From Gonium pectorale (lineage: Eukaryota; Chlorophyta; Chlorophyceae; Chlamydomonadales; Volvocaceae), in NCBI GenBank assembly GCA_001584585.1, contig LSYV01000009.1:1040604-1099243 (forward strand): a stretch of 58,640 nt of DNA. The letters are read 5' to 3'. The notes below the pieces were generated by a model that was not told where the DNA came from, ran no database searches, and worked only from the letters and a program-made list of their open reading frames with translations. Below, piece by piece: positions 10,496 to 22,900 of the stretch (within the stretch, counting starts at the first letter, position 1; every line of letters starts with the position of its first letter). The position numbers and the translations under genes were made by a program.

Positions 10496-11032
10496 AGGCA
10501 GCGCAGGAGGGTGCTCAGGCGCTGGGGCTGGAGCCCCAGGCAGCGGCGGGCAGTGATCATAGGAGATCAGGCGTGTGCGCGTGTCGGTTTGGGTTTGGGC
10601 CTTTACATGACGCCAGACTCGGCTGCACTGCCTCTCACGGAACCGATCCGACCGTAACCTGCAACTTTGCATACCTGCTAGTCAAGATGTACAGATCACG
10701 AAGTGTAACGGCAACATGCCAGGTCATCCGCTTGCTGCGGTCCGCTCGCAGCTGCTCTTAGCCCTGGCCAGCCTTGCCGCAAGGGCAGCGTACACCTCGG
10801 GATATTGCCAGGATCCGCGACGTTATAATGCACCCTTCGTGTATCACAAACCACCGCCATGAACACGTAGCCCCACCGCCCCCACATTGGCTTGTGCACC
10901 CCCAGTGCACCCTCCGTCCGGCCCCTCAGCCAAGCCCCCAATAGGCCCGCACCCGCCCAGACCCTAAATCCGCCCTTTTTTTCGGCAGAAGTCTGGAAGT
11001 CTGGTTCGCGACCTCCCACATCCGCATCCTCC
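10496..11032. other. Intergenic / 3' UTR of GCP2
   Basis: No coding signal was recognised. On the minus strand TGTAA occurs at 10607-10603, about 430 bases beyond the GCP2 stop, and is the likely polyadenylation element. A plus-strand TGTAA at 10704-10708 could end the small candidate gene upstream, making the two transcripts convergent and slightly overlapping. Confidence 0.45.
10603..10607 (-). terminator. TGTAA polyadenylation signal candidate for GCP2
   Basis: The plus strand reads ttaca, i.e. TGTAA on the strand of GCP2, 426 bases downstream of its stop codon at 11033. This is a typical 3' UTR length for this lineage. Confidence 0.45.
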
Positions 11033-14000
11033 TCAGCCGCGCGCCAGCTCCGCCAGCACAGCCCCCAGCGTTCCGCTGGCCGGCTTGCGCCAGTCCAGTC
11101 GGTCGGCCAGGTTGGGCAGCGCCTCCAGGTTCCAGCCGCCGCCCTCCGAGCCGTCGGCCGCCACCAAGGTCGCCGCCGCCGCGGCGGCGGCCGCCGCTGC
11201 CGCGCTGGCGCCCGCACCGCCGCCCGTGATTTCTGCACAGTGGTGATGGGTCTCGTCCCATGAGGCGCTGCATGTCCTCCCTGCACGGCGGCCAGNTCCC
11301 CCGGCGCGCGCCTGCTCCGACGCGATCTCGGCCGCCGTCACCTGCGGTGCGTGCGCAGCAGCACNNNNNNNNNNNNNNNNNNNNGATGTCGTTGTAGGAC
11401 CCAGTTCCCGAGGCAGTCGAAGGGGTGATGTCCCTGCATGTCAGTTCGGCGGCGACCACCACCGTAGCCCCCGATGCGGCCCAGAATTCTCTCTGGGGTG
11501 ACCCTATGCAATGCCGTGTTGGGGTGCGCCTAGGCTGGTCCTACGTGCATCGCATGTGGGCTGGTGCATGTCTCCCGAACCCCCGCCCACCCAGCCCCCC
11601 GATCCGCTGACTACCGTTGTGTTCGCCCGTGAAATTGTAAAGGACAGGTCCACCTGGGTGTGGACCCAAGCTACCGTATATCCGGTCGGGCGGGTATCTT
11701 GGGGGTGCTTATACATGGGGCTGTGTGCAGATGGCAATGCATGTGGCGCGCGGAGCATGCGTGCGGCGAATGCGGGTTCCGTGTCAACGCGGGTTTTGCA
11801 GGTGCGGCTTGAACCCATAGCATGGGTGCATTGATCGCGGCCCGCGCACATGGCGCCAAAAAACATTGTGTAGGAGCCGAAACAGGGAGGCTACCTCTAC
11901 GGTCATACACACCCGGCGCCCGCCAGCGTCCTCGCCCCTGCCCCGGGCCTGCCGCCCCACCTGCACCGCCCGCGACGAAGTCTCCAGCCCCTCCTGCAGC
12001 CGGTCCCACAGCGCCGCCATGCGCCGCGAGAAGCCCGCCGCGCCGTCCAGGATGGCCAGCATGCCGCGCAGCGCGTTGGGCTGCTCCAGCAACAGCCCCG
12101 CGGTGGCGCGGCGCAAGAAGGAGCGGTGCAGCTCCATCACCGCGTCCACGTCGGCAGCGCGCGTTAGCACCGACTGCTCCAGCACCGCCCACAGCGGCTC
12201 CAGCACGTCTTGCGTCGCGTAACTGGGGTGCGTGGGCGGGGAAGGCGGGTAGGGTAGGGGGGGCGGGGAAGGCGGCGAGGGGGCCATCTTGGCCAGCCAT
12301 GGTGAAGGTAGGGATGGCCTGGTGCATGAGATGATGAGGTGGGCGGCTTCACAAACGAAGGGGGGCAGCAAGCCCGAGCCCGAGCCAGCAGCAGCGGCGA
12401 GATGCCTCTCACTTGCCCCCTCCCTCCCGTCTATCGTTTTGGGAACGTCCCCCTCACCGCAGCAGCTCCTTGACGGTGTAGCGCAGCGCGTGGCACAGCG
12501 CGTGCGCCCCCGCCACCTGCCTCTGCCGCCGCTGCACCGCCAGGTGGCCGTCTGTGGTAAGAGCATGCGGGGCAGTGTTGAGGCGGTGCCGATGCAGGGG
12601 GGTTACAGCACTGTCAGCGGCACGAACGGTGCAGAATTACGAAACGCAGGGCAGCGCGGGCAGCGTCCATCTCAGCCTCAAGGAGTAGGAGGCATGTATG
12701 TGAAACACATTTACCTACCCCACTACAACCCCGACCCACTGGCGGCCGACGAAGGGAAGAGGCTGCTGTGCGCAAGTGCTCAGGTGTTGACACGAACGCC
12801 GCAGCCTCCACTCCCACCCACCCGCCCCACCTCGCGGCGGCCTGGACTGCCGCTTGGGTCCCTGCAGCAGGACCCACGTCTCCTCCAGCTGCCGCTCCGC
12901 CCTCTTGAGCCCCCACAGGTGCTTGAACAGCAGCTGGTAGGCCGCCTGCTCCTCCGCGCCCAGCACCAGCGTCTGCGGCCAGTCCAGCTTGAGGAGCGGC
13001 AGGAACAGCTCCCAGCCGGGCAGGTCGCCGTCCCGCTGTTGCAGCACCCGGCTGCTGCCGGGGGTTGGCGTCGAGACGGCAGGAGGCCGCAAGGACGCAG
13101 GCGTAGCGTAGGCGGAGGAGGAGCCAGGTGGCGGGTTGGCATGGGGGCCGGCGGCGGAGGCAGGCGTGCCGAGGGCGGCGGCGGCGGCAAGGACGAGGCC
13201 GGGCAGGGGCGTGGGGTTCATGTCGAAGCCGATGCAGTCGGCGTGTGGGTCTGACCCGGCTGAGGAGGTCTTGACGGCTGCGGGACGGGTTGGAGCAGGG
13301 TGGGCAAGGTGTTGGAAGGGGGGGCGCATGGGCATGGATGGGGGGCGTGTGGGCGTGCTGTTGGCGTGCTGAGTGTGCCAGGTTCTGGTCAAAAGCGGTA
13401 TCCTTAGCCATCATTAACGATGTACCCGTCAAAACACGCGCCAGCAGTTTTGCTGTTCGCTGCGTGCCCTGTCGTCGGCCCCGCGGCAACGCACCCATCT
13501 CCAGCAGCGACTGCAGCCGCGTCCGGTTGATGAGCTTGGCGGGCTTGTTGAGCTCCTCGCGACACACCTCCAGGATGTTGATCAGCACGTCGCCCTGCAG
13601 GGGGCGAGCGGACGGGAGGCGCAAACCCTCACGTTCCAGCGTGCACGAGATGGCGCGCGGGGCTTGACCCGGCATGTCGCGCGTCACCTACTCATCCGCG
13701 GAGGGGTTTGTGGGGCACCAGCATGGGCGGTCAACGAACGGGAGCAGCCGCCGAGGCCGATAGGCCTGGGGCCGCGCCGTTGTGTGCATGCGGTTAAAAA
13801 GGCGCCGTATATTGGGCACATGGAACTACCTGGCCCCCTCCCAAGCCGCATTTGAGCACAGGCGAGTGCGCCTCACCGCGCCGCCCAATACCCTGTCGCA
13901 ACGTTAACAGTACCCGCCGTACATATGTACGAACCTGGTCTAGCAGGAAGAAGTGCTTTGCGGACCGCAGCACGGCCATTAGCCCCGCGCCGCCGCCTCG

Positions 14001-17000
14001 CGCGCCTGCTGCTCCTCCCGGCGCGGCGGCTGCTCCGCGGCCCTGCAGCAGGAAGCGCAGCAGCGCGCTGCTGGCGGCGGCGTGCGCGGCCTTGATGTGC
14101 TGCGCGAGCCGGTTGGGCTGCGAGGGGTCGTAGGAGAGCGGCGGCAACGGCGCCGGTGGCACGCCCGCCGCGACCTCGGCCGGCGTCTGCGGCAGCACTG
14201 GCTGCGCCACTGTCTGCCCGCACTCCCGCAGCAGGTTCTGGTACTTCCCTGCGCGGCCAGGCGCAGGGCCGTTTACGGTAAGAAGGCAACCAACACAAAC
14301 ACAATCATAATGGGAAGGAGGCTGGGACGGTGAGCCGCAGGTTCGTTGCTTTACGACGAGGCGTGCCCGCGCCCAAGACGCCCAGGCAACGCACACAACA
14401 TCAGCAGCAGCAGCCCAGCCCGTGTGCCCACCCGTCCGCAATATGAGTTCCCACGAGGGCAACAGGATGGGCACGTCCATCCCGGAGTCGGCGCCGGCGC
14501 CGTCGGCGGTGGTCCGGGCGCCCGGCGCGTCCAGGTTGCTGGCTCGCCGCAGCGTGTAGCGGCCGCGCCAGTAGGAGGACGCCAGCTGGGAGGCAGCGGA
14601 GGAGGGGCCCGAGGACGCCGCGGCGGGGGACCCCCCGCGAAGGTTCTGGCGAGGATCGGCAGCGCAAGTGCGGTGACAGGCGGTTGGTGGTGTGAGCTCG
14701 TGGACATGGGCTGTCACGAGGGCTCCTGCCTTTGCGCAGCATGCAACAAGGCTGGGGCAGTAGCTAAGTGTTTCGCACGTGTGCGCATGGCACGCGGATA
14801 GAAGCCTTTGCGCGGACTTCAGAAACCTCCCTGTCTTCGTGCGCAAAGTGCGCCTGCACCGCCCCTTCACCCTCAACCCTCCTCCCCCCGTCGCTCTCCT
14901 CCCCTGCCCCACCTTGTCCTCCTGGACCATGAACTCGTTGTACGGATCGTGCAGCACGCCCCTCCGCAGCCAGCTGTCCAGCAGGCCGCAGTAGGGGACC
15001 GAGGCCGCCTGCAGCAGCTGCGCAAGCAGTTTGCGCACCGGGCCGTCGCCGGGGCACCGCTTGTAGCGGGCGTGTAGCAGGTTGAGTAGGCCTGGGAGAG
15101 AGGGCGCGGGGTTTGGGCAAGGTGTGAGGCCGTAGCCTGAAGAGCTCATTCAACGCATGTCCAAGCAAAGCCTATATATTGGGGGCCCCCGCCGACACGT
15201 TTGCCCATAAAAGTCGGGGCAGACTCAAGGGCCTAGAAATCCATTCCCCACGCGAATTTGCAGGCACAATGCCAGCCGACACAAACCCCGCTGCCTCCGC
15301 CCCGCCTCCCGGCCGCGACCCATCCCCCACCCGCCGAGGTGCGGTCCGCGCCGACCGCCTCCGCCGCCACGTCCGCCAGCACGCCCAGCTGGCTGCCCGG
15401 CTCCGCCACCCAGATGGAAAGCTTGGTCAGGTTGAGGTTGCCGCACAGCAGCTGGTGCTCCATCATGCAAACCAGGATCTGGGCCGCAAGACCGGCGGGG
15501 CGCGGGTGCTTGGAGATGCGAAAAGGTGCAGAGTGCACAGCTGGCATACGGCGTTTCCTGACAGGCCTCATCGTAGGACATCCATGGCTGAACCAAGGCG
15601 GCGCGGCGCAAAGCGGCAGGACGGATAACAGGAACTTCCCTCAGAACTCGTAGCCCACTCAGGGTTACGGCGTTCCTGCGGTCTCCAGTCACCCCGTTCG
15701 CTCGCTGTCTCACCCGCCATTCATCCAGGTAGCCCCGAAGCGCGGCCGCCAGCGCGTTGGTCACGGTCCTGTGGCGACAAGAACAGCGCGGGGTTATTCA
15801 GATTACATTTTGGAGCCGGTCACGGGCACAGGCAGGCATCACAACCTGTCTGGACCTCGCGCTGAGAGAGCGTGGCTAAGGGGGCGTTCTCTTATCGGCA
15901 CCTCCTCAGCAATGCAAATACGAGCGCGCGAGCGTGTATGGGTTCATGCAAGTGACACGAAAGCGGTAGCGCCAACAAATGCGTCTGAGCAGATGCAAGA
16001 TGGAAGCGGCCCGTAGGGCTTCGCCCCAGCTGTCCTGCCCCGCGCCTCTTACCCGTAGCAGTGGGCGGACCGCGTCTCAACGAACCGCTCCAGCACCGCC
16101 ACAAACTCGCTGCAGGCATTTGGCGGGCACGAGAGGCGAAGAGGGGCGAAAGGACGTACAAACAGTCATACCGTGACACAGCCCCCGCTCCCGTCTACGC
16201 GGCTAGACGAGGACCAGCAGCAGCCTTGCCATCCTTCACGCCTTTCGTTTCGTCCATCCCCCTTTGCCGTCTTGATCGTTGCACACACCCCTCTACAGCA
16301 CTTTCTCCTCGTTCAGCCTCTTCGAAACCATGGCCACGCGCACCAGATGTGCAGCAGCGGCGCCGCGCTCTCGCGCAGCGTGGGTAGCACCGCCGTCTCG
16401 CTGACAGTAAAGGTGAGGCAGGGCCCGCGGGAGGCGACGTGCCGGGCTGCCGAGGGCGTCACCAGCACGGGCCGCACCCACTGGGTGGGCAGGCCCAGGA
16501 ACGCCAGCAGCAGGTCCTCAACCACTGCGGCACCGCACAGGTGGGGGAGGGGCGCGCAGCAAGGTGAAAGCAAAGCACCACGTGAGTGGGGACGCACGAG
16601 CATCCAGCAGCGTACCATTGGTGGGAAGGCGATTTCGGGCAAATCTGTTCCGCTCCGCCGGGGCAGCAACAAAGCAAGTTCACGCACTCGACTGCTGCAC
16701 GCAGTGGCTGTAATGTGAGCGTCCGTGACATGGACGCAGCTCGGCGCTTGTGGCTCGTATGTCTCGTGATTGCAGCACACCAGCGCCCGCACTCACGTCT
16801 GCGCTCCTGGACGTGCAGGTCCTGCGTGGCCGCGTCCGCCGGGTGGGGCGCCTCGCCGCCGCTGGCCTCGGCGCGGGCGGGGTCAGCCGCCTGATGGGGC
16901 AGGTAGGCAGGCAACGTCAACAGACAAGCGTCTACATGCAGGGGATTGGGGTGACAGCTGATCCATGCCTGAAGACCTGCCTTTTTCTCACGTTCCGCGG

Positions 17001-18712
17001 AGGAGGTGGGGCACAAGCCGTGAGCATCCATAAGCACGGTTGTGTTCATGCTGCCGCAAATGCTAAGACGCTTAGACCATTGACACGTCTCAACATGGCC
17101 CTCGTCAGTCCGGCACGTGGGAAGATACAGAGGGGCCGAGTGGGCACTCCATCCTTCCTTCCTCACGCCTCCTTCATCCCTGCAATGTGCCCTTGCTCGA
17201 GAGGCGCAGGTGGGCCCAGCTTCTGCAACAGCCCCCATCCTCCGGCGCGGCCCCCCCAGCTGCCCCATGACCACGATGCAAACAGAGGCCCGCGCAATGC
17301 AAGCGCCCAGCTCCCATCCATCCCACCCACCCACCTGAATGAGGCTTAGCCCCGTCGGCGCCGGCCGCTCGTGCATCCAGCCCGGCAGGCCAGGCACATA
17401 CTGAAGGTCCGGAATTCGGCTCTTCTGCGCGTTGGCCACCGCCTGGGGGTTGAATAGGTCGCCCGGCTGCGCGATTGCGGGTGTGGGCGGCAGGCCGCCG
17501 CCGCCGTCACCGCCAGGCAGGTTGCCCACGAATGTAGGGCCCGGCAGGTCGATGCCGGCGGCCGACGCCGTGGCTCCTGGGGGAGCCCCCGCCGCTGCGG
17601 CCCGCTGTTGTACCTGGCCTTGGAGCAACGGCGTGTAGGCGTCCCGCTTGGCGAGCGTGAGGGGCGACATGCTCATGTCCTGCGGTGCCAGACGGTGGTG
17701 AACGTTTGGGGACAGGGCATCAGCGGGTGCGTCCGCCCTTTGCATGCCCCGTCTCAGGCAGCAGCGGCCCAGCTAATCAAGCTTCCTGCTGAAGATTACC
17801 GGCAGACTGCCAGGCATGCGTATGACTCCCGTACAGAAAAATACAAGGGAAGGTGTGGGTTCGCCGACGTACCTGAGCGCCGTACAGCGGGTTGGCTGAC
17901 CCGTATGTGGCGAAAGCAGGCTGCTGCTGGGCCAGAGGCGTCGACTGAAACTGCGTTCCAGCTGGCTGGCCTCCGTACTGCTGCGCGTGCTGCTGGAGTT
18001 GCTGCTGCGCTTGTTGCGGCTGCGGCTGCTGCCGGGGCTGTTGCTGCTGCTGTGGCTGCTGCGGCAGCAGTCCGGGCTGAGACAGCCGCTGCTGTGGCTG
18101 CGGCTGATACTGCTGCTGCTGCTGCTGCTGCGCATGGGCTGGCACCGCCTGCCGCGCGGTGTGTTGCTGCGGCGCCGCTGCCGCGTTTCCAGCGCCGGCT
18201 GGCAACGCGCCACCGCCGCTGCTGCGGACCGCCGTCGGCCCGGATGGCGCCGCGCTGCTGCCCGCGCCAGGCCTGCCTGCAGTTGCCAACGGCGTGGGCC
18301 CTTCCCGTGCGCCCGCAGCGGCAGCCGTCCCGGCCGGTGCGGCCCCGTGGCCCTTGGCCAGTATTGACGCCTGCCCCGCACTAGCGCCTGGGTTCCAGGG
18401 GGCGACTCCGTGCGCGTGGGCCGCCGAACCCGACGGCGTGCTGCCAGCACTGGATGGCAAACCGCGGGGTGTGCTGCTGTTGGAGGCTGGAAGGGAGCCC
18501 GGCTGTGACGGCGCTGCTGGAGGCACGACAAGGGCCGCGGGCGCGGTGCGCTGCGTGCCAGCTGGTGGTGCGCGGAAATTGGGTACGGACTTCGCGCCGC
18601 TAGCCGGCTGCTGTGGTGCTGCGCCCTGCCCCGGCATGGCAGTGCCAGGAGCTCGGCCGGGCTGGGTCAGCTGCGCGCCTGCTCCGAACTGGGCACGCGT
18701 GTTCGCCAGCAT
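11033..18712 (-). CDS. GCP2: Gamma-tubulin complex component 2 (GCP2/Spc97 family)
   Basis: Fourteen phased exons are traceable: 18712-17873, 17679-17335, 16890-16797, 16524-16344, 16109-16053, 15768-15714, 15478-15331, 15091-14913, 14645-14432, 14248-13935, 13594-13495, 13259-12831, 12551-12458 and 12222-11961. One or two C-terminal exons follow to TGA at 11035-11033. GRIP1 hallmarks are VEDLLLAFLG, VTNALAAALRGYLDEW, MMEHQLLCGNLNLTKL and RRGVLHDPYNEFMVQED. The link to GRIP2 is YWRGRYTLR, GKYQNLLRECG and FFLLDQ|GDVLINILEVCREEL. GRIP2 follows with WELFLPLLKLDWPQTLV, LLFKHLWGLKRAERQLE and ELHRSFLRRA. Wording fits GCP2 best. The protein nucleates microtubules at basal bodies within the gamma-tubulin small complex. 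The first ~280 residues are Gln/Ala/Pro-rich and algal-specific. The start at 18712 is the first Met adjoining clear coding sequence; open frame continues to 18946, so an upstream exon is possible. A 20-N gap (11365-11384) and an N at 11296 blur the C-terminus. Confidence 0.93.
11365..11384. other. 20-N assembly gap inside GCP2 C-terminal coding region
   Basis: Twenty consecutive Ns, a fixed-size placeholder, sit between YNDI-coding sequence and the last GCP2 exon(s). A single ambiguous base is at 11296. The true gap length and the exon structure across it cannot be known from this sequence. Confidence 0.99.
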
Positions 18713-19976
18713 TTCCTTGTGCCGGCCCCTGCGCACCCGTTGAGGCAGTGGAACACCATAAGCATCCATGTATAAGCCTATGCTCACGCTGTGGGCTCTC
18801 AAGGCAGCGAGCAAGCCTTTCCCGCGCATTCGCACCCGGCCTCGCCAGAAGGTGTTGCACCCGACATATCGCCTCAGTCCGTAATCTGTTGTTGCTAGAG
18901 AGTCGTCAGTCAGCACCGTCAGCTGCGGAGGGCCATGGCGAAACAACTCGACATTTTATCTCCTGTTTGCGTCGGAAAACGCAATCTAGGCTAAGTTTGA
19001 ACCAAGATCATCGGTTTACATGTGAAGAGAGCAGTTTGCCCAAAAGCACCGGGCAAAGTTTGAGTCGGGATTGGTCAACTGCAGTCATTGGTGGTTAAAG
19101 CGAAACCATTACGTTTTACATGCGAGGAAGGAAATGTCATCATGCCGGATCCGGCGGATTCTTGGGTCCTGTGTTGGGTGTGTGGGCTGCCGTACAAACA
19201 CGCCGTAACTCCCCTCAGGAGGTTCCAGCGAAGCTGCCTGCAAGGGAGTCAAACAGTTCCTGACCCACGTCTTCACGCAATGCCTGTAGCCCACAGTCTC
19301 GATGCATGTACGGAGACCTGAGGACCACGGCCTCAAAACGGACACGGGACCGTTTCGGCCAAGCAGACAGCCATGATACGGACAAAGGGTGCAGGCTTTA
19401 CGTTGATCCGTGTTAATCAGACAGACAGGCTTTGTTACAGAAACCCCGTCGCTGGGAGCCCGGGTCCCCCAGCGTCGGGGGACATACGTACCTCCCCATT
19501 GTGGATCCCTCTCATGCGCGCGCACTTTTCTGGATAGTTACCCAGGTCACATTACCAATTTGCATCATCAATCCCGCTGCCATACCGGGCAGATCACCTG
19601 ACCTACCTGACCAAAAGCGACAGTTGGCGGGGGCGCCTTGGGGCCCTTCCAAACGCTGCGTCCTTTTGTTTGAACGAACTGTCCATTTCTCTTGCATATG
19701 TGCATTTACGACCTCGTCAGTACGTGATGATACGGCTAGACGGCTGGAAGATGGGCGGACACTGTTGCAACCGTGCAAGGAAGGCAATTTCGTTCATACT
19801 TTCTTGGCATTTGTGTGAAGTTTTGTTAGTAGGGCACATTGGCATGACAGTCGCGCCTACGCAACTCGCGACCGCACAAATCCTATACGCGCATATGTGA
19901 CTTTCAATGAAGGCGGGGCTTCATTTTGCGTTCTAGCTGCGAATACGAACGCTCTGTAGGCGGCTGGGGACGGGAA
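18713..19976. promoter_or_regulatory. Divergent promoter region between GCP2 and the PH-domain gene
   Basis: About 1.26 kb between opposing start codons, noticeably less GC-rich than the coding flanks. It should contain both promoters and 5' UTRs. A possible 5' GCP2 exon (open frame to 18946) may lie here. Two short related motifs, ggtttacatgtgaagag (about 19013) and cgttttacatgcgaggaag (about 19112), are loosely repeated. No other element or RNA gene was recognised. Confidence 0.45.
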
Positions 19977-22900
19977 ATGGCGGCCCTGCAGCCGTTCGAG
20001 ATGGCCACGCTCGACATGTCCAAGGGACTCACGCCACACTACTACTTCAATTTTGGGTAGGAAATTATAGGCTTTCCAAATTAATTTCGATGCATCTGTT
20101 GTTGAATGCAAGACTCGGGGAAGACGTGGGGGCACGAATATCGCATGCGGCGACGAGGCGAACGCCAACCCGCTCGCCTCCGGCTGTGATCGATTTCTCT
20201 AAAGCTGCAAGTAAAAATGCCCTTCGGCTGTCTTACCCCGCCATGTTCTCCCCTCGCCAACTCTCCCCACGCGTCGCCACCACCCAACCTTCTCATCCCC
20301 AACCCACCTTCCCCGCAGCGTGTACCTCCAGGTGGTCGGGGAGCGGCGCAGCACTCGGGCCGAGGAGCGCGTGCTCCACTTTGACTTCAACTTCGGCGCC
20401 CTCAAGCTGCTGGCCAAGGAGGCCGTCAAGCTAGTGATCAAGCTGGACGTGATCAACCAGGTTATATTCGACGAGAGCGAGCCGCGCACCGTGCTCATAT
20501 CGTGCCACGACGACCGGCGGTACCTGCTAGACTTCCAGAACGCCGAGGAGAACCTGCTGTTCAGGCGAGTGAAGGCAGAGCTGAGGCAGAGCCTGTGGGG
20601 AGGGCGGGCGCCTCTGTGCAACGTGCGCGTGAGAGCACCATCCGATTGCTCTTGTACAGCACGGCGGTGAGTGGTTGCTTCGTCTACAGATCCACAGCTG
20701 CTGTGCAATCTTGCCACGTCTCGGCCACGATGTTGCCCCTACAAACCCCGCGTGCTGCTGCTTCCGCACAGGACCGCCTACGCTACGGTTCTGGACAACA
20801 CTTTCGATGTTAGCAAGTGAGTCTCAGCACGGGATTACAACACAAGGCTCCTTGCCTGCACTTGTCCCAATTGCAGTCCGGAGCCCCATACCCCAGCAAC
20901 CCTGGTGAGCAACTGAGCATGCCTGCACCTGAACTCGCGCTCTGCACCCAGGTTCAATCGGAGCCTTCTGTTGAAGGGCCCCGTGGCTAAAAAGGGGATG
21001 TCCGGCTTCAAGGACAAGTACTTGGTCAGTTCCGCGTCCCCGTGGCCACGTCGCACGCACTGACCTGCCGCCCCACCCCGCCATGCCTGCCGCAGCTTGC
21101 TGCGCCTTTCCTCGGCTTGCACTTCGCGTGCTGACTGTTGCTGCAAGCGTGGACGCGGCCCTGGGAGCCCCACTCGTGACGCGCGCCCCGGCCTTCTACC
21201 CACTGCAGATCCTCGTTCCACGCAAGCTGTACATCCTGTCCGCAAAGACATCCATCTACCCGCGCTCCGTGCTGTCGCTGCTCGACGCAAACCCCAGGTG
21301 CGTGCCAACCCCCGCCCCCGTCGCCCGCAGCAGTCCCCCACGACCACCGGCTATGAGACGCTTGCTCCTTTGCCATGCTTGGCCCCTGCTGTGCAGCTGC
21401 CTCTTCTTTTTGTGTCAATCCATCCCACAGCAGCACACGTGCGAACAATGTCCTGTCGTATGCAATGCCGTACAGGTATGACGAGGGCCGCGGCACCGTC
21501 CACCTGGACGTGCTGGGCAAGGAGTACGTCTTCCGCGCCGCCACCAAGGAGGAGACGCTCGAGTGGTTCGTGGCCCTGGCGCAGGGCTGCGGCTTGCCGT
21601 GAGTGCCCGCTGGGGGCAGGGGCGGGGGCGGGGCATTGATTGCGTTTGATTGAGGCCGGCATAGCACAGGCTGGTAGCTCGGCTTGCGGATGGAGCGCCG
21701 CCCAAGAAGCTATGCGTGTGGCTAGGTATTGTGCCACCCGGGCCCAGCTTCATTGCACATCGCTGGGTGCTGTGCTGTGATGGATATGCACTCCTGCATG
21801 TACCATCCTTTGTCATACACACAGCCTCCGCGTCACGGTACGCACCTTCAGCACCAAAACAACCGTCGCGGTTCGGAGCCTTACTGGTACGCCGCCCCGC
21901 GCTCCGGTCCTCCGGTCGCAGGCCCATGTTCATGGACGACACCAGCGGCTACGGGCCGGCGCCTCTGCCGTCCGCCGACAGCGCCCAGTTCCAGGGCTTC
22001 AACCCCAACGGCCCCGGTTCCTCGCCCGAGCCGCTGCCCCACCCGCCGGCCAGCCCCCGCCCCTTCGCCATGCATCAGTACCAGTCGCAGCAGCAGCATC
22101 TGCACCAATACGCGCCGACTCCTTCCGAGTACAACCAGGGGCAGGGGCGCGGAGCTAACACTGACTATGCGCTGTCCTCAAGACCCGGGTCCATCTTGGA
22201 CGGCCGCGGACCGGAGCGGACGCTGGAGCAAAACGACCGGTCGGACCGACAGCTCGACCGGCATGCCCGTGACGGCGGCAGCGGAGGCGGGAAAGGAGGC
22301 GGTGGCCGCAGCGGCGGCGGCGGTGGCGGCGCAGGCGGCGGCGGGAGCGTTTCGTATGACCCACGGGCCACTATGACCGACGGTGCCCTGTCAGACGCAG
22401 GGTCGACGCGGACCGGCGTGAGCCAGTACACCGCTGCCAGCGGGATGCAGTCCGTGGGAAGGCCGGGCGGCGGCCACCGGACCTACAAGCACGACCCTCG
22501 CCACGGCTCGCAGCTGGTTGTTGCGGCGCGTCAGGGCGGCGGCGCGGGCGCCGGCAGCGCCGGCGGTAGCTTCGGGCACCGCTCCGGAGCGGCGACGCCC
22601 GTGTACGGCAGCCATGCACATGCCGCAACCATCCCGCTTCCAGAGCTGCCGATGCAGATGCCGATGCAGATGCAAATGCCCGGCGCCGGCTTCAGTGCTG
22701 GTGGTGCGCGCAGCGGCGGCAACGGCCTGGCGCCGTGGCACATGGCTGCAGGCGGCGGCGCCGGCGGCGGGGCATACCCGGGCGCTATCGTCGGCCGCAG
22801 CCCGAGCACGTCTCCGGGGCGCAACCTGCGCGGCGGCAGCATGCCGGGACCGCTGCCGTTGCGTGCGGGGGTGGTGCGGGGCGGCCGCAACGGCAGCATG

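Noticed and set aside
12325..12345. ATGATGA, possible snoRNA box C on the plus strand
   Set aside because: No box D or terminal stem within range, and it is antisense to its GCP2 host intron.
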